Of a stretch of DNA of 64,000 nt, positions 9,830 through 23,000 are shown piece after piece. The position numbers were made by a program, and so were the translations under genes. The notes below the pieces were generated by a model, which worked only from the letters and a program-made list of their open reading frames with translations, was not told the DNA's origin and made no database searches. The stretch is from Oxyruncus cristatus (taxonomy: Eukaryota; Chordata; Aves; Passeriformes; Cotingidae), in the NCBI GenBank assembly GCA_013399855.1, contig VXAY01002115.1:289423-353422 (forward strand). Reading direction: 5' to 3'. Each line of letters starts with the position of its first letter. Position 1 is the first letter of the stretch.

Positions 9830-11363
9830 GGCTCTTTCACTTCTGTACAATGAAGAAGCTGAAGCCAGGAGAGAAGCTATTTATTATTTACTTTTAATCG
9901 GCGCTTAAAAGATGAGTCACTATTCCAGTGAGCTTTTGGTCTGCAATACTTGAGTGAAAAGTTATCATGTTTCTTTTATTTCTTGTACAGAACTTCAGCA
10001 TTAGCAGCTTTTGACATATTGATGCAAAAGGTTGGGGAATGTGCATATAATTTAGCTCAATGAAGCATCTGTGTTATGATATAAAAGCTGTTTTGAATAA
10101 CTTTAATTTTTATAAACAATAAAAAGATGTTTTCCTGTTTTATTCTTCTCTCTCGTAACTTTTTTCCCAGTGACTCCCTGAGCAACCTGGTGTAGTGGAA
10201 GTGAAACAACTTCACCAGTAGGTGAAGCAACCTACTTTTCTCAACTTCTGAAATACAGTTAGCAGCTGTATTCTTTCATTCTGTCTTTTAAAATTGATGT
10301 ATGTCACTCCCATGTCTCATTTGCATCCCCTTAAACTTGAGGATGAGCCCTATGAAATCAGGGGAAAAGAATTCAAGCTTAAGCTCTGCTTTGAGCACAA
10401 TTCTCAGAATAGGACCTGTGTAGCTTTTGAAAGTCTTTGTATATTTAGTGAGCTGCATTCCCAGTATCAAATGTTGTAGTTAATTGCAGTGAGGATTTGT
10501 ATATAAGCGCAAACATGTCTGAACATGCTGAAACTGTAGAAGGTAACGTTTTGACAGTGGGTGTCTTCATAATTCACTTGGTGTTAATCATCATTGTAAC
10601 AGGCAGATGATTAGATTTGGTTCACACATGATGCTGCTTTTGTGATAAATACAGACTAGGTAGCTCTGCAATCCTCTTGTGCCTCTCACTGTATCACCTG
10701 CACCTCATTCTGAAATCTCTCTCATATGGGACGTTATTTGAACTACCCCTCTTAAATCCTTCTGGTCCCAAAATACTGGAAACTTTTCTCGCCCTCTTAC
10801 TGGTAAAGTACAGTAAAGTTTCAGTGGTCTGGGATGTGGGATTAACTGTGTTAATTCTGTTACCAATAGCATCTAAGATCTGATACTGTCAGGGTGGAAA
10901 TAGAACTTTAAAATATTGGAAAGCTGGGAATCTTTCTTTTCAGTAAGCATACACTGCTTACATTAATTCAGAAAGATCCCAAGGTTGGTTGTTTTTTTGT
11001 TGTTCATCACTGTACTGTATTAAAAAAGAAGCTATTTTCAGTACCTTTTTACTTTTTTAGGCTTATCAAGGCAGTACAAAAATAAGTAAGCCTGTCCATA
11101 ACCAACACAACGCTTGTGGCCAGACTGCTGTGCTGACACCGTGCTTTTGTATTTTGTACTGACAGAAGTTAATGAGTTTGTTTAGTGGGGGACATATTGC
11201 ATGGATTCAGAATTCCAGATTTCTGAGCTGTCATCTCTCTGTGTAGTAGTGTTTGTTCCTATATTAATATTGTTCTAAATCTTATAGTTAAAAAGCAGAA
11301 TCTACTTTTAGAGCCTGAATAACGCCAGTGTGGTTACACAACCTTTGTGGTATTTCTTATGCC

Positions 11364-11393
11364 AATTAAGTAATAGCTAATTAAGTAATGGCT
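11364..11393. repeat. tandem 15-base duplication
   Basis: AATTAAGTAATAGCT (11364-11378) is followed directly by AATTAAGTAATGGCT (11379-11393), one mismatch in fifteen. A degenerate third copy (ATTTAAGCTACTACC) seems to follow. Each unit contains an AATTAAG core like NK-type homeodomain sites. It may be simple replication slippage. Confidence 0.88.
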
Positions 11394-14300
11394 ATTTAAG
11401 CTACTACCAGTAAGAGAAGAAAAATTGAACTTTTAAAGCTTACCTAAATTTCTTGTGAAGACTATTTAAGGCCTCTAAGAGATGCTGGCTAGCTTTCACC
11501 TCTGTGCTCTAAATCTACTGGCACTTGAGGGATAAGAAAAATATGATTAAAAGAATGTTTTTGCTTCTTAAAGTATCAAAAATGATCTGCTCTGTGCCTG
11601 CAGGGAAGAGGATTTTGAGAATATGGGGAACTATTGTAGCTGCAGAAGTTACTGAGGTTATTTGTGGGCGACAGTATTTTTACTGAGGTTGCCTTCATAG
11701 GCCTTCACAAAGAAGGTAACGTTTGCTGAATCCTAATCAGAGCAGTGAATGGTCTCATTTAAGGCAAACTCATCATATGGGAGGAATAAAACAGACCCTT
11801 CACATACCATTGAGGACTTGATTTTATTAGTATTAGTCTGACTGTCTTAAATATGTTCATCGTTTTCCACTGTATTGCCTGGAGTTTGGTGGTCTGACCC
11901 CACATATGTTTGTCTGAATCTGTCAGAAAGGAATTGTTCAGCTCTATTGTGGAGCTAGATGGCAAATTTTCCTTGAAAGATGTGCCCATTTTTCTTCAAA
12001 AGAAGGAAGTTTATTTTCTAATTTCTCTTGCCCGTTTCCATGTGAAATAGTATTTAAAGGGTGTGCAACTGGCAGGACTTCTGCAAGGGAACTGCTCAAC
12101 ATAGTCCTCTGTTTCAGATTCACTTTATGATTTCTTGTATGGTTTTAGAATTTTTCTTGTGCTGGAACACCTGAACTTTGTCAGCCCTGAAAAAATCAGC
12201 TTGTTCTTGTTGGATAATTTTCTTTGTGGGGGAAAAAAAAAAGAAATCTCTAAGAGAAAATACATCTGTCGGGTTTTGGTCTGTGTTATTATTTCTCTCA
12301 ATTCTATTCATATGTTGACTTTAAAGATTTGAGTGTAAACTTCTTTTATTATGTGTTTTATTATGATGAATAAACAGCAAGGTGTTTGCTTTCTAGTAAT
12401 TATCTATTATTCGCACCCCTTTTGAGAGCAGAAAAAGGGATGTGACATGGGGGAGCAAGCTTGTGACAGTGCTTCCTGAATGGTCTTTTCCTGCTTATCT
12501 AGGTCTTTTCCCCAGTTTAGCAAGAAAAGTTTGTTGTCTGAATCAAAATTACTGTCCGTAAGTGCATGAATTCCTGTGGATTAATAAGTCAAACCCTCTG
12601 CCTGTTTTTTATTAAGAAGAATTTCGGTACCTAATTCTGTGGCTGTCTCAGTGGTGCACAGAGAGGGGAAATGCTGGGGTTTTGCTCAAGGGGTGCATCT
12701 CATGTTCTCTCTAAACCAGCATAACTTGTGGTGAACGAACTATTACAGCCTTTACACGGCTGTTTGTTTTCGTGCTGGAAGTGTTTCATGTGTGGAGAAC
12801 TGAAGTGGGGTATTATTTATGGAGCTTTGGGTTCAAAGTTTATTGTGAGGCAGACAGAAAGATCAGCAATATATAACCTCGGATTATTTTTCTTGGCCAA
12901 GTCCAAGCTATCCCTGGGATTGTTTTCATGGGATACTTTTGTATTTATTGGGCTTTTAAAAAAGCATGAAAGAGCCGTTCCTTGACGTGTATTTTAATTT
13001 TCTGTGAGTTCTAGGCTCCGTGTACCACATGTTTTACTATTATAAGCAGTACAGGATGTTAACAGAAAAGCATGGCCTGGGTGCACCTGGGGGGGGTGTG
13101 TGTGCTCTGCCCTTTTAGAATAAAATAACCTCTCAGGAGAAAAATAAAGTTACCCACTAAAAACATCGCAGATGTAATTTTTACAGCAGGGTCTTCTGCC
13201 AGCACGGTTCTGTTTTTTAGGGACTGTTCTCCTGCCATCCTTCACCAGCAATGGTTGGGTGGGGAGGATGAGGGGGAAAAAGAAAATCATCCTTCAGCCT
13301 GATGGAGTTTTGGTTCTGTGTATGCAGCTGTGTCTTTTATTTTCTTGCAGCTCTGGCTTTAACCAACATTCATTGTCTTGAGGAAAAACTGTTGGCTTAA
13401 TGAAGAATTCATGGAAATGTAATGCTGAAAATTTAAAGACTGTATTTTTTAGCCTCTGTTATCCATGTGCTGTGGACTGAACTTGGCATGGATTACCTTA
13501 CACCACATGAGTAGCACTACCAGGAAAATGTTGGTGTCTGCACAGAAGTTTTGTTGTTTGCTTCTTACTTAAACTTATACTGCGGTAGGTTTTTTTGAGG
13601 CATTTTCCTTGTTCAAGTCCAAAACTTTGTGGCAGGCATGAATTTTGTTGTACCAGTGTTCTGGGGGAATTGGGAGTACAGTGTTTTTCCAGGAGAGCCT
13701 GTGTCTTGCAGGATCTGTGTTTTTGGCCAGAGCATTGGGGTCATTGATATAGAAAAGCACAGTTTATGGAGGGAAACATGACTATGGGATGGAACTCTTA
13801 ACTCCCCCTGTTGTCAGGGATTAGTAGTGATGCATTTTAAACAAGTAAAAAAACTACTAAAAGCTATTATTTCAAACTTTGATTAATATTAATAAAGACA
13901 ATTTTCTGTAATTTGTAGTGCTATATTCTGAAAATTTAAGGCAGGTAACAGTGCTCGAGTTTTCCATGAGTGCCATCACTCTATTATAACTCTGGCTAAA
14001 TATTGTGGAATATTAATATTGCTCTGCTTTACATAAGGCTGCAACTGCTTACTTGTAAATATTAAGAGGTCCTCTCGGACTTCCTGTAATTTATTTTTCT
14101 TATTGAGTAAGCTGAAAATCGTGTCAGATGTTCATACTGCTTTTTCATGTCCATTTTGATGAATCTATTTATTACTTGTGTAATGAGCAGTACACATGGT
14201 TGGTTAGCCAAGTTATTGAACTTCATCAACCTTGGCTGAAATTCACAATGCATGTGAAACTTGTTGTAACACGTAAGAAATTACATCTGGGCTAAAAGGT

Positions 14301-15827
14301 TCAATAATGATTACTGCTTGTAAAGGAATCTTTTCACAAAGGGGTGGGATTGAGCTGTGTGCCTGTGTTCTGCTTTCTGGTACTCGTTTTACAGGGGAAA
14401 AACATGTTTGTAGAATCCTGTTAATAGGTGGTATTTATGTTCTTGTCTGTTCTCTTAAGAATGAGAAAGACACTTCAGTGAGCCTCAACTGAACTTGATT
14501 GCTTTTCTGTCTTTTGAAATACTTAATTTCGCAAAGGTTTCTCTTGTTATTTTGTGGGTATTTCATAGTCCTGAGGTGAAAAACCTTTTGCATGATTCGG
14601 TTTGTCTCACTGCAGCTTCGAGGTTACTCTCTGCATCCTCCTGTGTCTTCATGTTTTGAAAACTAACTGTGCTGCAGGAGTGGTTTGAATGCATGTACAT
14701 TTGTATTATTTTGGAAGAGGTTGCTGAACATGTGCTATTTTCCAGTTATAGTAGCTTCAGATATGTAGGGAATTTTCTAGATACTGTCAACTCTAGTTAC
14801 AGCCTATAGATGTACATTAATGGACATGATGTTTTTGGCTTAGCAGGGGAAGATGATCAAAAACAAAAGTACTTCTGTCATCCTTTTTTTATTAGTTAAT
14901 GGTATTTGCAGTTTTTAGCTCTGTTACTGACCACACACTTATGCCTTTCTGTTTTTATTTTCCTTCTTTGAGTGAAAGATTATTTTTTTTCTTCTCCTTT
15001 TTCTGTTTTTTTTTTTTCTCTATTGGCTCATATTTTTAATATGTGAGATCTTTGTAGCCTTCTATTCAACTCTATAACCTCAGTATTTTTGTTCCTGTAA
15101 CATCCAGCTGGTTTTGATTCTTGCTGTCCTTCCACATGGTGGTTTTTAGTACTTCATCAGAAAAACTCCCTACAGTCTGTCTTCAAATCTGAATAGTTTT
15201 ATAGTCATACACTTTGTTTCCTTTCCGTCATTTAATTATAGTTACCCTGGTCACTAAGTTCTTAGTTAATGTTTTCTTTGTACTAAAAATACCAGTGAAG
15301 TTATGTTTTCTTGATAGTTATGATGTCTGTGTGAACAAGGAATTGTCACAGTTCAGTTTTGGGTGTATTTATTTAAATCTTGTTCATACACCATGACTTG
15401 AGTTTCTGAAAAAATGAGTGTTGCTTAGAAATTTTTCATATTTTTTGCAGGTTATGTTATATTTGTAGAAGGTATATTTGGTGTCTCATCCTTTATTCTT
15501 TATCCAAGCAGCTTTAACAGCACATTCTCTTAGTTGGGTTTCCTTTATTTTCTGTATTAAAATGGTAAAACTTGCAGGGCATTTTCCTCTTGTGATGATT
15601 AATCAAAAAACTGCTTTGTGCAAAACAAACAAAAAAAAAATCACCATTTATTTAGCAGTTTGTGAGGGAGTTTGTTAATTCTCCTCTGTCAGAACCAAAC
15701 TGAGAAAACAGTATCATATTGTGTATTCAGAGATTCAGGTACTGTGAGAGATTCTGGTTACATTCTTCTTCTGCCATTGGCAAGCGTGAGCAGCATGTCT
15801 TGCTTCTTTACATTTGTACATTGCAGA

Positions 15828-15862
15828 CATTAATTAATTATTATGCTAATAATTAATTAATG
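15828..15862. repeat. perfect 16-base AT-rich inverted repeat
   Basis: The left arm CATTAATTAATTATTA (15828-15843) and right arm TAATAATTAATTAATG (15847-15862) are exact reverse complements. They are separated by the 3-base spacer TGC. The element could form a hairpin in the nascent RNA or a small cruciform. It also contains overlapping TTAATTAA/TAATTA cores typical of homeodomain sites on both strands. Confidence 0.95.
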
Positions 15863-17041
15863 ATTAGGATTTTGAGAAATATGTTATTAGCCTTATTGTA
15901 CTTATGGAGCAACATATGGCTGCAGTAAATGACCTAAATTTACAGATTATGTCCATGTCCATATTCCAGTTTGAAGTGGGAGTTGAACTGTTCTGTCACA
16001 GGATAAAAAAGATACTTCTCTGAGTGCTATTCTAATTCTTCAGCAGAAGGAGTAATTAAGATATATTAAGAGTAGAAAATACGGCAAGTAGAAAAGAAAG
16101 AAGGGTTTTTTGAGAAGTGCTTTGTTTGTTCGGGTCTGTGTCCAGCTGCAAGCAGATGCTGAGGGGTATAAACTTACTCTTGTTGAAGGATTTTTAATTC
16201 TGAAGGTAAAATTGGACCATTTTGTGCCTTGCTAAGCAAAGAGGAGTGCATAAAAATGTGCATGACCTACTTGGCAGCACACTTTTGGCATCCTGAGTGA
16301 ATGAAGGTTGTGATCTGTTTCCGAATCTGTGGTCAAAGGAGTACAGACCGAGACTTCCTGATTCTGTTCGTTGCTTTTGGTACTTGAAACACTCGTCTCT
16401 GGCTTCATAGTGGTGTAGAGGTGATGTGATGAATAAATATCACCTACTAGGCTTTATAAACACAAACTAAGGTTTGGTCATTTAACTGGGGAACTTGTCA
16501 CAGGCAAGGCAGACTGGCATTGAAATCAGGAATTGTACAGCCTGACTTGTGGGTGGTCGTGAGTGAACTATTGAACACTAACATTCTGACTGTCAGTGGG
16601 AGTGATCCTTTTTACCTAATTCGCAGTAATGCTGCAAATTGTGACTCAAGATTTTAGGGTACAGTGTTGTCACAAATCCAGTAGGTTTTGGAAAAGGTGT
16701 AGTGTGCTTGTTCCCCCGGCAGGCTTTCCTGTTTTACAGATGTGAAGTTCTCCATATAAAGGCATGTATATCTTTGGATTTCGCATCCCCTGCCCCAGAC
16801 TGGCAAGGTCTAACTTCTTGGAAGATGAAAAAACCTTATTACAGAGCATGCAGCTGGAATTGGTCCTTGGCTTTAGAAGATTCTTGTCATTGAGCTCCTG
16901 GGTGGGTTGCTGGTGTTCCGGCTGTTACCACGTAGACCTTAAATGTCATCTAAAAAAAAAAATACAGCTGAATTTTGATGTGAGATGAGGCATGACAAGT
17001 TTTCACATCCTTCTTGGAAGTGTGGCATAGTTGTATTTGGT

Positions 17042-17073
17042 NNNNNNNNNNNNNNNNNNNNNNNNNNNNNNNN
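17042..17073. other. assembly gap (32 N)
   Basis: The sequence is unknown for 32 positions. T15 follows directly, so the gap probably marks a homopolymer or low-complexity failure. Its true length may differ. Confidence 0.99.
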
Positions 17074-20000
17074 TTTTTTTTTTTTTTTGTTTTGTTGCCC
17101 ATGGCCTTATGTTATAATTCAATGACTTCTAATTCTTGCTTGTTTTCCATTCTCCTTGCTTCTGTGTACAGATGCTTTTTGTTAATACTGTTCTTATTCT
17201 TCATCTTTTGTTTCAGAACTCCATCTCCTGCCTTACTTTGTATGTCGGAACCACATGATGGATCATTTGAGTTACATAACAGCTTCCCATCTCCCTCTTC
17301 CCTTCGTAGTTTAAAGCACACCCAAAAGGTTTGCCACTTTTGAACTAGAGACAGCAATGAACTGCATCTTCCCCGTATTCACTTCTTTTCACAGGATCCT
17401 GAAATGACCCCTGTATCAAAATCTTCCTTTTGCTGCCAAACTAAACAAATTGTCTTATCTCATATTGCCCAAAGACAGAGGTGGGTGGTGGCTGCCAGAA
17501 ATCAAGTGGCATTGTTTTAATTTTCGTTCTCCTCCTCTGTTCCTCTCCCCTGTGATATGAACTGTGAACTCTGTAGAACAGGACCTGTCTCTGTTATGTT
17601 TGATTCTATAAGACATCTTTTTTTTTTTTTTTGTAAACTGAACTGTGAGCTGTTTAGGACAGAACCTTGTTTTCTTATTTATCTGTGTAATACCTAATAC
17701 ATTTTAAAAATCTTTCACTGTGTAACTGATACAAATAAATATCAAGTTTAAGAAAAATATTGGTCCAGTTTATGTTGTACTTTTTCTGTATCTTTACGTA
17801 ACGCTGAGCATTTCTCATGAAATGACTTTGAGATTAAAGCTAGGAGGATCTAGCACTTTAGCTGACAGCACAGTATGTCTTTTAATTATTCTGCCTTGGA
17901 AGAAGTATCCCTCTTTATTGAATTTACTTCTTTTATTAACATCGCACTGTTGTACTTGCCAAAAGGAGATTCAAAACATGCAACTAATTTTTTTTATTGT
18001 GTTTAATTAGGGCTCAGCTCAGCAGTGCAGAAACCTATGATAGTCTTGGCTCACAGAGGAACAGAAGTGTACTTGAAAAGAAACTAGACAATTTCTGGCT
18101 TTTTTTCTCCATTTTTGCTTCGGTGGGAAAAACTGAGTTGCCTAAAGCTACTGCTGATGCAAAGAGCAGCTTTGGAGAAGGAGAATTTGCCAACCCCATT
18201 TCTCTGAACTTGGAACTTTTAAAAAATATCTGATTTAAAAAAAAAGAAAAAAAAAACAGGCCAGGAGACACAAAGATAAATTTTAAATTCTCTAGGCTTT
18301 TTTCCGGTCACTCAAGTAAGTCTTGTCTGAGAAGGTGTGTTAAGAACAGCAACAACAAGGGAGGAGAAAGGCCCCAAAGTTTTGGAAAGGAGTTTGAGGG
18401 GAGGGGGGAAGGCAAAACCCCACCCCTCAAAACAGCTCTCAAAACCTGGTTGATACTGGATGTCTGATCAGACTTTTTGTATTCTGTTACAAATGCTCTT
18501 AAGGCTGATGTTTTTCCAGGACACAAACCCTTCAGGAGTGTGTGGATTAGCTGGAAGCTGAAGTCTCTTTATTGTTGGCCTTTAATACTTGCTGATGATT
18601 TTGGGTAAATCTGCAATGATTTGTGTGTGTGTGGGACTGTTGCAAGTTTTGTTGCCGCTGCCTCTCTTTAGGTCACCTCAGCTTTGCTGTAAAATAACCA
18701 TGAAGCTGCAGTAGCCTGCACCAAAATGTGATTAATTTCCTTAATAATGTATTCAAGTACTGGTATTTACAAATAGACTGCCATTATTTAAACAAATAAA
18801 CAAAAAAAGGGTCACTTATCCCATAGTGACTAAACATTCAGGAATGATTACTAACTGAGAAACGGAGTGCCCTAAATATCATGTCAGAATTTGACTACTC
18901 AGTCCTGATCTAGATTTCATCGTGGTTTGATGTTGGCTTACACTATGGGCAGATTTGTTGTTTTCTGCCACTCTAGATTTCAGTTAAATGTTTAATTTAG
19001 AAGTGTTTATTTTGAAGTAAAAATAGAAGTAGTGTGTTAACATAAATGTAGTCTAACAAAATATTTTTTTATCCCTTATGAATATAAGCATATGCAATTC
19101 TGAATAATTTAGGGTTCTATCTAAAATACGGAATGTGAGTCACGCCAGAATGAGTTCTGCTTATTTTGAGACAAAGTTGCTATCATCTCGTGTTTCTTTT
19201 AAAGTGTACATAACTCTGTTTGACTTGACTTGGGGTTATTTAGCGCATTTAGATGCACTTTTGGGTGGAAAGGTTGTTTTTGTCCAGAAAATATGAAGTT
19301 GTGTTTGCTGAGTTGCTGCATATCCAGATGCCTATTTGCCCTCGTGAGAAATTCTCTGTTACAATGGAAAAATTGTATGCAAACAAAAAAATAAACTCTT
19401 CAATACGTTGTCCTTAAACATTAAATGACAAAGCCAAACGCTTTACCTGTTTGTATTTGCATGACTTGGCAAGTGCGGGGAAAAAAAACCCAAATCTTGA
19501 CTGGGATGATCTGTGCAGTTCAGCATTAAATTTCAGTTTTGGCTTTGTCTTCCCTAGTGTTTTCATTAAGCTGTTTTAAGACTGTCTAACTTAGCTGAAA
19601 ACCACAGTTACTCTGAGTAGTATCTCCACGTGTTTTATGGGTAGACATTGAGTGGTTGGTGGGAATTTCTTTGACACAACTAAGACAAGGTCTTATCATG
19701 GGACATGACAAGTAGCTTGGCTCTGTATTTAAAGTGTTCTCACTCCAGGGCTCCTTCCAGACCGGGACCCTTGGCTGTTGTTGCCGTGTTTGTGTTGGAT
19801 AGTAGCACCTCTGCAGCGGGAAGGATCGGCAGTGTCTCTTTGAATCTGCTCTGAGTCTGTGCCTTCGGGCAGCTGAGACACCCATCAGGGTGAGGTGTAG
19901 CAGAGCTGAGAGGACTCAAGGCCCAGCTTTGGTCATGTCTGGTGTAGTGGCATCATGAAGTGAGCTGCAGGGTGTCTTTGGGCAGTGCAGCTGGAGTAGA

Positions 20001-23000
20001 TACCAGATCTGACTCCAGCTTTGTGGCTCTTAGTTGCAGTGTATTTGTAATACGTGTGCCTGACGCGGTCACTGGGCTGGAGTTTTTTCTTGCTTGCAGC
20101 ATCTCCAGTTACGAATTCAGCTTTCTTTCCCTCCAGTGATGCGTTTTTAATTTTTTGCAGGAACCACAAAGCAACAGATATTTATAATCCCATTAATTTA
20201 AGGGCATTTTTAAATATTTGTTTTGTACTGTGCTCCCTTCGGAGGAAACCAAATATTTTGGGTTTTGTCAGTGACAACAGCAATGCACTTTCTGGTAAGA
20301 ATAACTTTTCCTTGCCCAGAGCAGTGTATTGCAAAGAAGTGTGAGGAGTACATATTTTTGTATTGGTTAGATGGAAAACAGAACCAATGCATTAGTCACC
20401 CTGTTTCGTTTTGGTTGGCTTTTTCTGTGGTTCACGACTCCCAGAAAAACACATTTGTCCAATTTACACACAAAGGGAGAGGCAGGATGTATCTTTCATA
20501 TAACATCACACTTTTCAATGAAGAATATCAGTATGTGTCATTGCCATGTGCCTGCAAACACACAGAAACAAAGGCAGCATTAGCACTTCATGGGAATCGC
20601 TCATTTTAAATTGAGTCTTTTAAAAACAGCCTGGTGATTTATTTGCTTGAAAACTTGCATTTGGAGCAACTTGAATAATGTGTCTCTTCAAGTTTTATCC
20701 TAAATCTCCATATTGAAGCAGAGTGGATGTGGCCAGGCAGTCCTGACGTGGAATGCATGGTGCCTTTTGGGCTCTGAAAGGTCTGAGTGTGTCGGATGTG
20801 ATCTTTTGCATGTGACTGGCATCACACCCTCATACATGTGCAAGCTCTGCTGGGTGTTGTACTCTTGAGCCAGCAGCACAGACGACAACGACCTTAGTTG
20901 CAGAAGATTCTTCCCTAAATCACACATTGCTGTTGCAGTGTTTCAACCTGAAAAGAAGCTCATCCAGAACTCTTCATGACTTCAGCACATTTAAATCTGC
21001 TTTACTCCTTTTCTGAGGAAGTGTTGAGTAAGATGATCTGATTCACTGTCACTGGTGTTTAGGTCTTCCAAGTTTGAAGAAGTCTAGTGATGTCTAGGAG
21101 ACAAGTCTGTTTTCAATTTATATGCAGTTCTCTTGGGTCCCAAAAATCAGAAGACACTTAGTCCAATATTTCCAAACCCCCAAATCTATTCTGGAAATGA
21201 ATTAACTTCACTCTGCAAATGAGGCATTTGTCTGTTTATAAGAACCCAGTAGATGTTTGCTACAATTCAGAAAGCAGTATCAAAGTTTGAGAACAGTGCA
21301 GTGGGGTGAAAAAGAGAAACCTGAACACAACTGTGACTTTTGTAAGCACAAACATATTCTATCACTAAAATCTGAGTTGGTTTCTGCTGTTGTACAGTCC
21401 ATAAGAAAGCCGTCAGTGTATGAAAGGCCAGAAATATGCAACACAAACAGACCACTTGTGTTCACTTAGTTGATTTACAATGTTTACTGTAGTGGCAGGG
21501 AAGAAGCTTTTAGTTCATATTCAAGCTGCCTGTGATGTAGGGCTCGAGGAAGGCTGGGCTTTAAATCAATCCTTGAGCACACATGAATCCCTGGGCCTCC
21601 AGAGCTCTTCCATGGATGGAGAGAAAGCAAGGAACAATTCTGAAGAATCCAGGCATGAGCAAACCCTGTAGGTTATGTACATGTAGTATTAAGCTGTTGC
21701 AAAGAAAGGCAGCATCACTGTGTTTCAAATATGTTGTTAATGGCAGATCCAGGGTATCCCAGAGTGTTCGGGAGAAGGTAGGGAAGCTGAGGAAAACTTG
21801 CTGTTGTTTGAAATGTTTTTGCATTTCTTCTTGTGTTTTCAAACTTGCTTGTATTTGAAATAATGTTTTAAAACGTGTAAATGCCCGATGCAAATCCATT
21901 ACAAGATGTCCCCCAGTGATCGATGGACTGTGTGCTGTCTATTTAAACAAGAAATCACTGAATTACTTTTCCACTCAGTGAATCCCTTTCTCTGTTTCAC
22001 AGAGGAGGTGGCACCGTTTGACAGAGCCGTGTGCTCATCTGGTGGATGTTGACACAGTGTAGCAGGCATTAATTGAGCGGTGCTAACAGCTTCTTAATTG
22101 AGAGCATTAGCTGAAAACCTGCCCCAAAATTCAGTGATAACAGGCGACTGCAGATAGCCAAGAATGTGAGAGTATTGAACAGTCGTCATAGAAAATGAAG
22201 AATAAAATTGAGTGCTAATTTCTGAGTCTTTATGAAAAGCAGGGTAAGAAAGGGCTGAAGGGTTTTAGACGTCTCTAGCAAATCCCTTGTGCTTGTAGCT
22301 CTCTTGTTAGTCCCCGTCCTTTAGGTTAGCCCGTGATGTAGAGCTGTGCCATAATGTTTATCCTCATGTATGTCTGATTCTTAAACAGGATTTTCACTTC
22401 TGAGTGTCAGATTAGAGCTCGTTCAGCTTGAGCACCAGCAGCAAGAGTAGTTGATCTCAGCACAAACTTGAGATTTCCAGGGCAATTGCTTGAAATTAGT
22501 TTTATGAAACATTTGCTCAAAGTAGGATATTTAAATACTCTATACAATACAGTGATTGCTTTTGCAAAGTGGATGTTATTTAAGCATGTTGTTCTTCTGT
22601 CACATTTGGGGGAAGTATCTGTTTAATTCTTTGTAATTGGCTGTCCTTGATGCTCAAGTCTACAATCTTATGCTGTTTTTCTTGTGTAGTTTTTTCTACT
22701 TTTAAAGAAACCACTACTAGCATATAACTTGTTGGCAGGCTATCTGTTTGACCCGGGTTAAATAGCTCTGCAGCTGCACCACCCCAGCACTGGGGTACAG
22801 GGAAGATTCACACCTGGAGGATACAATTTGTTTCCTGGAAAAGAAACTGAAATCTTTACTGTTGATATCCCTTCGTGTGTCACTTAAGTGGTGTCAGTGT
22901 CAGATTAAGTGAAGTTTTAAAGTAGTTTTTTGAAGTCCACGGAGTTATTTTTGTGGGAAGGATTAAGGTTGCTCTGGTTCCTTAATTTTTCATGTCCTTT

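Larger units (their letters stand above)
5011..17041 (+). other. WWOX: WWOX intron 4, proximal part
   Basis: This is AT-rich intron from donor gtaggt to the first assembly gap. It contains a degraded CR1 copy (about 5168-5470), an AT/CA microsatellite (6649-6699), and T tracts at 8634-8651, 9061-9077 and 9814-9829. It also contains a 19-base tandem duplication (7883-7920), a 15-base tandem duplication (11364-11393) and a perfect AT-rich inverted repeat (15828-15862). The many open frames of 60-112 codons on both strands lack recognisable domains or splice structure. No extra exon was identified. Confidence 0.9.

Noticed and set aside
20223..20609. 128-codon open frame in intron 4
   Set aside because: It has no domain, overlaps other frames on both strands, and sits in ordinary AT-rich intron. 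Length is compatible with chance in 64 kb and six frames.
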